Positions 1 through 9,265 of a stretch of DNA of 40,740 bases are shown here, piece by piece. The first letter of the stretch is position 1, and each line of letters starts with the position of its first letter. A model generated the notes under the pieces. It was not told where the DNA came from and ran no database searches. It saw nothing but the letters and a program-made list of their open reading frames with translations. The stretch comes from Nemertoderma westbladi (lineage: Eukaryota; Xenacoelomorpha; Nemertodermatida; Nemertodermatidae). The position numbers and the translations under genes are program-made. Location: contig JAUCBJ010007792.1 in the NCBI GenBank assembly GCA_032718475.1, positions 1 through 40,740 on the forward strand, written 5' to 3'.

Positions 1-179
1 AAAATTAAACCGTCGAACCCAATCTCCCGGGAATATCCAGCGGGTGAATGGTCGCGCACGGATTGGTTTCGACTAGTGTAGTGAATCAAATACTTGTCAT
101 AGACTAAAAAGCAGATTTATTATCTAGAAGACATTCTAATTTGGCGGGTTAAACTGCCAAAGGTCTGAAAGCGCGAACA
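1..179 (+). mobile_element. 3' end of a BEL/Pao-family LTR
   Basis: This stretch aligns along its length with the last ~185 bases of the two LTRs at 9101-10285 and 23237-24421. Shared landmarks are the GTGAATG-TCGCGCA block, ATCAAATACTTGT, TCTAGAAGACA, and the terminal GGTTAAACTGC...AAAGCGCGAACA. By eye it is roughly 75-80% identical, so it is a diverged family member and not a recent copy. It ends in CA at 179 and the next base begins PLE homology, so this is an element edge. The rest of the LTR lies outside the window, so solo LTR versus full element cannot be decided. Confidence 0.8.
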
Positions 180-1006
180 CATTACATGTTAAACATCTAG
201 CCCTCCCACACGGTCGGTTCCCCCTCTCCCCCCCTCCCCTCCTTTTCTCTACTAACATATTCCCCAAGTTTCTACCGGGCGTCGGTGTCATAGTGACGCT
301 GAAACCCTCGCTGTTTAGTGCATCCCTATGCTGTCTAATGGTGTTCCTCGTTGGTCCTGCATAGCGCATGTCCATCGAGAAATATGAGACGTCCATGTCC
401 CGTTCCTTTTCCACCCTACACCTCCCCGCCCCGGGTTTAAACTTCCCATCTACCGCCAGTCTCCTTAATCTTTCCAACAGCGCCCGTGGATAACCCAAAA
501 TCAAACAATCTGTCAGATATCTGTCAACGGCGATATTCAACGCCTCCCCCCCTCCCGTGAGTCTGACGTATCTTTGTAATTGGCCCGACACTACCGCCTC
601 CAACATCCTTGCACTATGGAAACTCGAATACGGAATCGGTAATTTCCTTGACAAGGGTTTAAAATGCACCCCAGTGGTAATTCGGCCGTCCACGTTCCTA
701 GATAACTCCATATCAAGGAAAACTGCTCGTTCCATCGAAAATTCAACTGTAAAGGCTATTCCCGGAGTCCCAAATACGTTACAACAACCGGCATTGTATC
801 GTTCTTTTATATCTTCCTTCTCGCTCTCCGTTAACCGTCCCGCGAAAATTCCTTGGCCGTCATCCGCGAACGTGCGGAAGTATAACGCGCTGTACAAGGA
901 AATTATATTAACATGCGAATGGATGCGGTCTACCGCTATAACGGCGATAGATTTACCCGCCGGTCCCCCCATCCCCAATCCCTTAATCAAAACATAATAT
1001 AAACGT
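180..1006 (-). pseudogene. Inverted partial Penelope-like element arm (RT end to zinc motif)
   Basis: Read on the minus strand this matches plus-strand 2791-3619 at about 98%. It starts in the reverse transcriptase just before the GMGGPAGKS segment, passes the catalytic TFADDG motif, and ends after the Cys-rich CGRARCLTC motif. The frame is open throughout this arm. It stays in frame across the position where the plus copy has an extra T (GATTACA versus GATACA here), so it records the undamaged version of that part. The GIY-YIG domain is missing because homology stops exactly where the LTR tip begins at 179. Inverted partial copies at the 5' side are a known feature of Penelope-like insertions. 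Confidence 0.88.
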
Positions 1007-1832
1007 GCGCGAGTGTATATACGAGTACAACTACTTTACGCGGTGGATACAGAGTAATATCCGGAACGGAACGCCGGGAGCTGACTGGGAAACCTTATTC
1101 CAATACGTGTTACGAGGGTTGGCCCGAATTGGGAAAGCAGAGAAGATGGAGCGTGGTCGCATATTGGGTCGCAAGATGGAGGATAGTACGGAGTGGAGCA
1201 GAAGACAAAGGGACGAACGTGAAATACCAAGGTGGGCAGTACGGGAGCGGCTGGTGTTTAGACCGTTGGTTAAACGCACAGCGCGGGGGGCCCGGAAGGG
1301 GGGGGGGGAGTCTACTAGTGGGAAAGCGGGTCTGGTAAATAACGTAGTGAACTTATCCTCTGTGGATATCACTGAGGAACAGAGGGAAATTTTAAGTTTG
1401 GGATTTGGTTACGTCCCGGTAAGGGAAAGGGGTTTAACGGATTTAATCGATGCGCACACCAGTGTATCTAAATTGGGATCCAAGTTAAGAAACGTTGTGC
1501 GTAGACGGGAGCATTTAGAAGATACGATACCGGTACAGGGAGGGGAGGCACGTATATTGACGGAACGGGGGCCGGAACAACGGGAAGTGTCCTTCGTCGC
1601 TACGCTGGAGAATGTGGGTTACGTTGTTCAACCAAGGAGGAGGGATAGAGATCGAGGGAGTGGGAGCGCATATATATGCGGTACCCGCATTAGTACTTTC
1701 CGGGGAAGGGACTTGTGTGAACCGAGAAGATTATTCGTCGACCAGGGAGCGCATCATACGGAGGACGAGGGGGGGGGGAGGACGGATCAGTCGACATCCT
1801 CTCATCAACACCAAATCAACCCGGTATGGTAA
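1005..1832 (+). pseudogene. PLE ORF, N-terminal region
   Basis: Open frame of about 275 codons with no ATG at its upstream edge. The first ATG is at 1146, and the frame runs open to the inverted-arm junction, so the true start may be lost. It is rich in Arg, Gly and Glu. The segment NNVVNLSSVDITEEQREILSLGFGYVP (around residues 110-137) matches the usual PLE leader pattern 'VVNLS...L...E...LS.GL.F.P' that precedes the RT. The frame ends at 1832 just as the next begins at 1826 in another frame. G-runs at about 1300 and 1769 are candidate indel sites. Confident as PLE coding sequence, unsure of the start. Confidence 0.75.
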
Positions 1833-3019
1833 GGAATATAACAAACATAGGAACGGGAAATGGGAATATAGGGGATATTTCGCCTGTATCGAGCAGAGAT
1901 CAACGTGGAGGGAGGTTAAACTCCAACGTGGGTGTAGGGATACACGGGAAGCTCCGGTATAAGCAATTAGCCATTCCATATAAACAAAGATTCGTAGCAC
2001 CTAGAGGGGATAATGTAGTCGTAGAAGAATTCATCAACGATCTACACAAAGCAGTGGAACGTTCATCACAAAAAAAGGAAACAAAGTGGTTGGAACCAAA
2101 CCTTAGCGCAAACCAACTTAGGGAAATCCGTGGTTTAAAGAAGAATGGAGACATATCAATCGTCCGCGGGGATAAAACCGGGAACGTCATTATCGTGGAT
2201 ACTCGCGTGAAGGAAGCGGAGCTAGAGAGAATTTTAGCCGACGAATCAACTTATCGCAAACTGGAGTACGACCCAACGAGTAGATTTCGTGCCGACCTAA
2301 TTAGGACTATTAAAGATATGAATATCAAAGATGAATCGTTGAAACGGTATTTGGTACCCAGACATCCGTCTGAGGGATATATGTACCCCCTCTTCAAGGA
2401 TCACAAAGAAGTCGACACCTGGTTGGACTGGGGCGATGGAATCAAAGCACCAAAAGCGAGACCAATTATAGCTACGCGCGGAACTCTATCGGAACGTCCA
2501 GCGAAACTTTTGAACTCCATTATACAACCCCTCTTGGAACGTATGCCTCATTTCACTAAGGATTCCGCATCGGCCCGATCCTTCCTACCATCGGAACCGT
2601 TGGAGAGCGCAACGTTTATGTCATTAGACGTCGTGGATATGTATCCGTCGGTGTCGCATGAAGTAGCCCTCGCCGCAGTGGACGCCGTGATAAGGGAAAA
2701 TGAGGATTTATGCGAAGAAACTGGTTACTCGATACAACAAATAGCTTTATTATTAAAATACGTCATCGAGCATACGTATTTTTCTCACCAACGTTTATAT
2801 TATGTTTTGATTAAGGGATTGGGGATGGGGGGACCGGCGGGTAAATCTATCGCCGTTATAGCGGTAGACCGCATCCATTCGCATGTTAATTTAATTTCCT
2901 TGTACAGCGCGTTATACTTCCGCACGTTCGTGGATGACGGCCAAGGAATTTTCGCGGGACGATTAACGGCGAGCGAGAAGGAAGATATAAAGGAACGATT
3001 ACAATGCCGGTTGTTGTAA
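1826..3019 (+). pseudogene. PLE reverse transcriptase, main part
   Basis: About 397 codons. Visible in order: ANQLREIRGLKKNGDISIVRGDKTGNVIIVD (RT0/1-type region), the FKDHK segment, KARPIIATRG (motif 2-like 'RPI'), SLDVVDMYPS (motif A, catalytic Asp), GLGMGGPAGK (motif B position) and TFVDDGQG (motif C, two catalytic Asp). The order and spacing are those of Penelope-like RTs, although the motif C flanks differ from the usual YVDD. The frame fails at about 3000, where this copy has one more T than the inverted arm, giving a premature end LQCRLL. Confidence 0.88.
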
Positions 3020-3995
3020 CGTATTTGGGACTCCGGGAATAGCCTTTACAGTTGAATTTTCGACGGAACGAGCAGTTTTCCTGGATATGGAGTTATCTAG
3101 GAACGTGGACGGCCGAATTACCACTGGGGTGCATTTTAAACCCTTGTCGAGGAAATTACCGATTCCGTATTCGAGTTTCCATAGTGCAAGGATGTTGGAG
3201 GCGGTAGTGTCGGGCCAATTACAAAGATACGTCAGACTCACGGGAGGGGGGGAGGCGTTGAATATCGCCGTTGACAGATATCTGACAGATTGTTTGATTT
3301 CGGGTTATCCACGGGCACTGTTGGAAAGATTAAGGAGACTGGCGGTAGATGGGAAGTTTAAACCCGGGGCGGGGAGGTGTAGGGTGGAAAAGGAACGGGA
3401 CATGGACGTCTCATATTTCTCGATGGACATGCGCTATGCAGGACCAACGAGGAATACCATTAGACAGCATAGGGAGGCACTAAACAGGGAGGGTTTTAGC
3501 ATCACTATGACACCGACGCCCGGTAGAAACTTGGGGAATATGTTAGTAGAGAAAAGGGGGGGAGGGGGGGAGAGGGGGAACCGACCGTGTGGGAGGGCTA
3601 GATGTTTAACATGTAATGCAATGAGGGACTTTAAAGAAACTCCGTGGGGGGAGGGGATTACAGGGTCTTTCAATTGTCTATCGGTTAACGTTCTTTATAT
3701 TTTAACGTGTACAGCTCACGGTGAAGGTTTCTACATCGGTCAAACCGAGCAAGCCCTGCGGGAACGACTGTCAAAACACAGGTCGACCATGAGGGCTTAC
3801 AGAAGGGAAGCTGAACCGGATGTATGCGACAACGTCGAGTACATCCTTCTTGAGCATTTCCTGTCTTGCCCAATATCGAACCTGAGAGTGACGGCTTTCC
3901 GGAGGTTCAGGGATGACTCGAGTAGGATCCATGCCGAGGCAAATTACATATACAGGTTTAAACCGCCATGGAATGCGTCTAAACCCGCAATTTGA
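3003..3995 (+). pseudogene. PLE RT thumb region, Cys motif and GIY-YIG endonuclease
   Basis: Coding continues in this frame from about 3003, immediately after the frame change, and the first ATG is at 3087. Counting from that Met: RT C-terminal/thumb to about residue 150; a Cys cluster C168-x4-C173-x2-C176, typical of PLEs before the nuclease; then GIY-YIG nuclease at about 200-295. The nuclease shows NVLYILTC and FYIGQ (the GIY and YIG equivalents), RERLSKHR (conserved Arg/His) and AEANYI (candidate catalytic Glu), ending FKPPWN. The nuclease would nick target DNA to prime reverse transcription. All recognisable catalytic positions are present, so this half looks intact. The stop is at 3993-3995, and AT-rich 3' sequence follows. 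Confidence 0.88.
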
Positions 3996-4490
3996 ACACC
4001 ATATAATTACCGAGCAGTTCCGCTCTTATTTGGTGGCGAAACTATTATATCAATCATATAAACTGATTTACATGTAACATAAAGTAAGCGCATGTGATTA
4101 CGTAGTTTTGGGAACGGAAAAAACCAATTATAAAGCTCCGGGACTGTGTATTGTAAATTTATTTAGGCTTTAATACACAAATTTAGTTTAAAGGAATCTA
4201 GCTCGTAAGTAAACGTCACATTAGTAAACTGTTACGTACATATATTTTTTGAACCCTAATGTACCTTATGGTACAGTAGAAATACGCTCATTTACTACAT
4301 ATTTTGCGTCTAAGCAACATATTGGATAACCCTACGTTGGGGGAGTCGGCAAGTATATTAATTATATATGAAATATTTAATATTTAATATGAAATTTGTG
4401 CGGATATCATACTTCCTGTTTCCAGTTATTTACTGTATATTGCGATGTAGTTTTAGGTATTGTAAATATATCTATTAGAAATTAGTTTAA

Positions 4491-4886
4491 AAGTTTTCAG
4501 TTTAAGTTCGTAAACATATTATATATAAAAATTCGTAGAAGATATTTAGTTTAATTTATTTTAGTTTGTTTTGCTCCTCAATGAGTGTAAAAAAACGCTT
4601 CAATTTACATACTGTATATCTTCATTTATTTTGGTGCCAATACAAATTAAATGCCGGAATCGATTTTGGAAATCTTTAGGGATATGATACTTATAAGGTT
4701 TTCAGTTTAGTTCTTTAAATATATTATATAAAAATTCGTAGGTGATACTTAATTTATTTTATTTTGTTTTGCTCCTCAATGAGTGTAAAGAACGCTTCAT
4801 GTTACATACTGTATATTTTCATTTATTTGGTGCCAATACTAATTAAATGTCGGATCCGATGTTGGAAAGCTTTAGGGATATAATAC
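4491..4886. repeat. Imperfect tandem duplication, ~200-bp unit
   Basis: Unit 1 (4491-4690) and unit 2 (4695-4886) share, in the same order, TTTTCAGTTTA, ATTATATA..AAAATTCGTAG, TTTTGCTCCTCAATGAGTGTAAA, ACATACTGTATAT, TTGGTGCCAATAC, ATTAAATG and TTTAGGGATAT. Several small indels separate them. No coding potential. The element family is unknown. Confidence 0.85.
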
Positions 4887-5511
4887 GGGGTTATACATTA
4901 CATTTGTAACGAGAGAAAGCCGCCCCAATATTAGATTATTACAACAACATATCCATTGGGTAAGAAGGTGGAGGAGAGCCAGTCCGTCTCTTAATTTTTT
5001 ACTTTATATTACGCGATCAATTTTCACTCATCTCGTCATGAACCCAACATGTATGTAAACTTTTGTTAAATTTGTTGGCTATGCGTTTGCGGTTGTTTGG
5101 GCGGAGTGTGGTAGGCCTACACTTTTCACATTTAAATATTTTGGTTGTGAAATGTCACAGGGCATAGCTATCTGAGATATTTCATTTATATTTTATTATG
5201 ATAGGAAGAAGAACATACAACGTTATTTACTATATATGTAACAAAATAATTGTTTTCGGGTTTAACTTGGAAGCCTCCCCAAATAGTTGATATACAATTA
5301 TATTTAAAATTATTTCCATGGTCATGGTCATTCACCCGTCTTTAGTTAGAAATTTGTTTGCATGAAAGACAGTTTAGTTTAGTTTTTACTGATTTATTAT
5401 CTCTTATCTGACTGGGGTAATAATAAAGGATAGGATAAATGGAAGTAAAGTGTGACAGTAACAAATATTTCCCCGTCACCCTAGCATGTCTTAAGTATAT
5501 GATATATCAAA

Positions 5512-5560
5512 GGGGGAAGTTTGGATTCACTGCATAAATGCAGTTCACCAAACTTCCCCC
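5512..5560. repeat. 49-nt near-perfect palindrome
   Basis: Outer arms GGGGGAAGTTTGG and CCAAACTTCCCCC are perfectly complementary (13 bp). Inside, ACTGCAT and ATGCAGT form a second 7-bp stem around AA. Short asymmetric loops separate the two stems. It could extrude as a cruciform or mark a small foldback element. A further AACTTCCCCCTT follows at about 5574. Confidence 0.85.
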
Positions 5561-6420
5561 GAATGCACACTGTAACTTCCCCCTTCCCCCAAATATCCAC
5601 TGTTGAATTAATTTGAAGCGATATAATAAGTACAAAATTGTGCTAGTTTTTAATTGTGTGGTCCATTTGTTGTTTGATCTCTATTTATTGTTTTAAGTGC
5701 ATTTAATATCACACTGGTTTTTATAATATTATACTATACAACCTTATGTTTTATTAATTTACCCAATCGAAGCCTCACAAGGGCCGGTTATTTGTACGCA
5801 TATCCCCTAATGCGCTCAGTAAGGTTCAAACAACATATTAATATGAAAATAAAGTATCTGCAAAGAAAAGAACCCAATACTATATAATTTGACCTTATTA
5901 AAAAATGTGCACTTTTGCACACTTATTTGTACAAATGCACTTTAGCAGATCGTAATGGTGGCTCTTATTTAACAAACTTATGTTTATCTTCTACCGATCT
6001 ACGATGGTGTATGGTCAAGTGTCAGTCGCTAAAAGTGTCAAAAATCCAATTTAATAAATCTGGATTTGCGATTTTGGACCATATTAATGGACATTTTTAA
6101 GTCACTTTATAGACATAAAAAGTTAAACAAATGTTACGATTATAGTTAGAAATCATTCCAAACTACATTTTAATCCAAAAAATAACATTCTACGATGAAT
6201 AGAACTGGAAATAACAGTGTTTGAAATATCGAAAAAATGTTCACTATTTAAGTGCATTTTGCACTAAGTGCACATAAGTCTTTTCCCAAGTTTTATCCTA
6301 TTTCACACACTACAATCTATCCTCTATCCAATGAAAAAAGTTTCAGATTAAACGGCCCTGTAGAACCGAAGTTATTTATGTTTAAAAAATAGTCACTCGA
6401 AAATTTCAAATTCTCTTGGT

Positions 6421-6492
6421 TAGTGGTCTAGTAGTATAGTCTAGTGGTTATCAATCACGTTAATGAAACCTAAGTTCGCGGGTTCGAAATCC
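6421..6492 (+). repeat. tRNA-like internal promoter (degenerate tRNA or SINE head)
   Basis: TAGTCTAGTGG at 6437-6447 fits the Pol III box A consensus TRGYNNANNNG and resembles the D-arm of tRNA-Glu. GGTTCGAAATCC at 6481-6492 resembles box B with one extra A. The spacing suits a type 2 promoter. A full cloverleaf cannot be drawn (the T-stem does not pair and the acceptor arms do not match), so it is a tRNA pseudogene or tRNA-derived SINE head, not a functional tRNA. Confidence 0.4.
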
Positions 6493-6646
6493 AATATTGA
6501 CCTGACCATTCTTAATTTTTTTGCAAAAAAAATTATTTTTATTTTTTCACTTAAATCGCTCTAAATTCGGTTCTGGTGGTCCAAATTCAATAAAATTGGT
6601 ATATTCTTTGCCGTAATTTTTTTCTTAATCTTTTGAGAAGGGGTTA

Positions 6647-6683
6647 TTTTTGGCCCCAAAAAAATTAAAAAAAAGGGCCAAAA
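6647..6683. repeat. Hairpin TTTTGGCCC / GGGCCAAAA
   Basis: A 9-bp perfect stem closes an A-rich loop of about 17 nt within a T/A homopolymer-rich stretch. It is not followed by anything that would make it a terminator in a eukaryote. Structure only; function unknown. Confidence 0.55.
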
Positions 6684-8588
6684 TAACGCGATATTTTTCG
6701 ACCCTTAAAATTCGTAATTTTAATTATATATGTTAAGATAAAAGATAGCGGAGTTAATTTGATACTTTTTACAGGTACTTTTGGCGCATTACGCTAAATT
6801 ATAATGGAATAGCGATTTGTTAAAAAAAACAATTTTTCGTCCCTTTTTATAGATATTATATTTCACACGATCGCCTGCCGCTCCAGTTTTATAATACCTC
6901 CGGCGCTGTGATTAACGCTGTTAGATAGATAATTTAACGCACTATAAGTCTGTGTAAACAAATCTCCCGTAAGTTAAGTAGTTTTCGAGCAAGACGATTT
7001 CCCGCGAAGCAATTTTGAAGCGCGAAATTATAATTTTGGCCCTCATTTTTTTAATATCATCCTTGGAGCAAAACCGATAGCATATTTGAATTCCCTGTAT
7101 GGATATTGACTGTATAGAATGTACCTTAACCAACTAAAGTTAAAATTAAAAAATTATTAGATAAAAACTACTTTACAAATTCTGGCCCTTTTTGGCCCCT
7201 ATTGCCGACATATTTTTTGTACCCCCATTCGATAGGAACGTAGCCCCAATGGTCTTCTACGAGTTTCATAAAAGAATTAGTGGATTCCTACCCGCGTTGT
7301 CGAATTAAACATTTCGGAAATAAGTTTTCCAAAAAAGACGGACAAAAACGTACAAATTTACAGCCCCTTTTTCCACCCGAAATTTTAATAAATATCTTAC
7401 CCCCATTCGATACGAAGGTAGTACCACTCTTCCCCTTTCCAACCGCGTTACTTTCGTCCCCGTACGATTAATATTAGCCGAGTTATAGCGGATCCCGCAA
7501 AGTCATTTTGTCCGTTTTTTCAACTTTGACGGACATTTTCGGAAAAAAGGCGTGGTAATCTTTTTTGAAAAAAAAACGAATTCACTAATTAATCCCTTCT
7601 ATCGTATCCCGGCGTCGGCTAAGCAATAACCTAGGGTTTTTTCGAGCCACTGTAGAGCGCCTTTCAAAAAAATTTTAAAATTGTCGAAAAAATGACGGAT
7701 TTTTGTCCGCCGTGTCCGTCGAAGGGTTAGATTTAATAATGTTAGAGTTACTAATATCTTAGAATTCCGAGCCGCTCCCCTGGTGAGAAAATAAAAAAAT
7801 TTGGTCTGTTCCTTCATCGAAAAGTCCCCCAGAATCCCAAGTTAACCTATATAGTTAGCGATGGCCTGCGGCTTTAGGAGCGGCCGCGGTATTCACCTCC
7901 CTCATAGCGGCCGCGGCGGTGTTGCGTCAAATGGAGAAATATTTATCCCACCTAGGGTGCGACTTAACTACGCACAGATTGTAGGCCCTATTGTGTATTT
8001 TGTACAGTAGAAATACGCTCATTTACTATAAGCCCCCACGTAACGTGTTGGGTATAACCAGCCAACATAAGTATATTTCTTTAGTTTAGGATTACACATT
8101 ATAGAACTGATAACGAAATAATACATACTGTATAGGTGTTTGGGTCTTTTTCCCCTGGGGTGTCATTATTAAAGGTGCATGTTTTTTTTTAATGTTGTTT
8201 ACTTGCTACTATTGTTTTGAATGGATCTGGTTTAGTAATTTGCTGTCACGTATATGTAATATAAAGAAGGATAGGCCCTAAAACTACGAACTACGCGTAG
8301 TTACAAGGGAGGGGATATTGGGCAGCACCCCACCCCGGGGTCCTGTACCGGTCCGGTACCTAGACCAGTACTACATGACCGCTGTGGTGTAGTTGGTTGC
8401 GGTTTTTTGTAGTTACTTCAGTACTTACCTAGGCCTATTTTTGTACTTTTTTATTGTAACATGTATGTAAATATAAGCAACTGTATGTAGTCGGTGTGGT
8501 TTCTGTCCGTTTTGTTTTGATTATATCCTGAAGATGGCCCTAGTGGCAGAAATTAATTGATAATAAAGAACCTGTTTTGTTTTCTCAG

Positions 8589-8819
8589 TTAGTCACCAGG
8601 GCTGTAATAACTCCAAAAAGAAAACCTATATTTCCTATATTACAATGAATGCCCTAAAATCGGCTTGCCGCGGACTGAATGTTCTCGATGTATGGTGGCT
8701 GCCCAAGCAAGTTGATGAAGTGATTTTTCCACTTCTCAACACGTTCTTCAGGACTATCGGCTTTGAGGCGCCCCTTTGTACAACCTTTCCGACCAGATAC
8801 CTCATTTACAGTTTGCCAG
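8589..8819 (+). other. Candidate orphan exon
   Basis: The segment is preceded by a pyrimidine-rich acceptor-like TTTTGTTTTCTCAG (ending 8588) and followed by a consensus donor CCAG|GTAAGT (8820 onward). It is 231 bp, a multiple of three, and one frame is open throughout. There is an internal ATG at 8645, after which it encodes a globular-looking peptide beginning MNALKSACRGLNVLDVWWLP and containing DEVIFPLLNTFFRTIGFEAP. I do not recognise the protein. It could be a host exon, an exon of an unknown element, or chance. A LINE fragment in the opposite orientation starts just downstream, which would place that LINE and the BEL element inside an intron if the exon is real. Confidence 0.35.
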
Positions 8820-8860
8820 GTAAGTCTTGATTGTTGCTATATGTGAGCAGTTGTAATTGC

Positions 8861-9100
8861 TTAAATTTTACCCTGTATGTACTTTTCCTGGCTGATGTTG
8901 TAGGCCAATTTAAGATCGTCCTTAGCTTTCTCAACCTTGTTAATGTTTTCCATTGTTGGTTGTTCGGTTTTAACTTTGTAGGATATCTTAAGATCTTCTC
9001 TCTTACAAGTAACCTCAGAGTTTTGCCATGGCACTTGGCACATATTGTTTTCGTTTGGGTTTCTGGGGGATATGCCTCTTAGCTGATTCCTTATGGGCTG
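8861..9100 (-). pseudogene. LINE fragment, continuation of the endonuclease ORF
   Basis: On the minus strand this continues the LINE ORF interrupted at 24422. From 9100 leftward one frame reads HKESAKRHIP. After a frame change near 9040 another reads VPWQNSEVTCKREDLK and then NKVEKAKDDLKLAYNISQEKY. This Lys/Glu-rich linker is typical of the segment between endonuclease and RT in RTE-like non-LTR elements. The frame ends at 8861 and no RT follows, so the 3' part of the LINE is absent here. Placed by family resemblance and by the matching TSD, not by a database hit. Confidence 0.75.
9096..9100. repeat. Target-site duplication GGCTG (left)
   Basis: GGCTG directly precedes the TG of the 5' LTR. 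The same five bases directly follow the CA of the 3' LTR at 24422-24426. Five-base duplications are usual for BEL/Pao integrases. Confidence 0.92.
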
Positions 9101-9265
9101 TGTAAAAGCTTTTGCGGATCTAGCTAGTCATTTTCCCCGCAAAGTACTCTGTAGGTGTTTTAGCGGACATAAAAAGCCGTTTTCCTACTCTGTAGGTGTT
9201 TTAGTGGACATAAAAAGCCATTTTTCTGTATGTGTACTTTAGCGGACATAACTAGCGATTTTATA
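9101..9265 (+). promoter_or_regulatory. U3 tandem repeat array (enhancer-like), ~41-bp unit
   Basis: Four imperfect units each open with TGTA and contain a (T)TAGCGGA-ATA core followed by GC and a T-run. They begin at about 9101, 9150, 9191 and 9228. Units 2 and 3 are nearly identical (CTGTAGGTGTTTTAG-GGACATAAAAAGCC). The first unit starts at the LTR terminus itself. The array is repeated at 23237-23401. Tandem U3 repeats often act as enhancers in LTR elements, but that role is inferred here. Confidence 0.7.

Larger units (their letters stand above)
1007..3995 (+). mobile_element. Penelope-like retroelement (RT plus C-terminal GIY-YIG)
   Basis: The coding body of a Penelope-like element spans three frames (1005-1832, 1826-3019, 3003-3995). 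Domain order is N-terminal PLE region, reverse transcriptase, Cys-rich linker, GIY-YIG endonuclease: the EN(+) PLE architecture. Such elements retrotranspose by target-primed reverse transcription, telomerase-related in origin. The left boundary is the head-to-head junction with the inverted arm at 1006/1007. The right boundary is unknown, because no 3' terminal repeat was found after the stop. Two frame changes make this copy defective as read. The RT catalytic block reads FVDDG here and FADDG in the arm, instead of the common YVDD. Confidence 0.9.
3996..8588. other. AT-rich non-coding region
   Basis: No reading frame here looks coding; open frames are short and of random composition. Contents seen: a ~200-bp tandem duplication (4491-4886), a 49-nt palindrome (5512-5560), a tRNA-like promoter (6421-6492), an A/T-rich hairpin (6647-6683), two GCGGCCGC words near 7880-7910, and a 27-nt sequence at 4271-4297 repeated exactly at 8002-8028. 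At about 8526-8572, CCTGAAGATGGCCCTAGTGG, a GAAA and an AATAAAG follow one another, which resembles 3' tails of PLE or LINE copies. It could be the 3' end of an unrecognised element. Confidence 0.6.

Noticed and set aside
6421-6492. Functional tRNA gene
   Set aside because: Box A and B words exist, but acceptor and T stems do not pair, so only a degenerate tRNA/SINE head is supportable.
7860-7925. Possible CpG island promoter at the two GCGGCCGC words
   Set aside because: Only about 60 bp long, in AT-rich DNA with no gene downstream; insufficient support.
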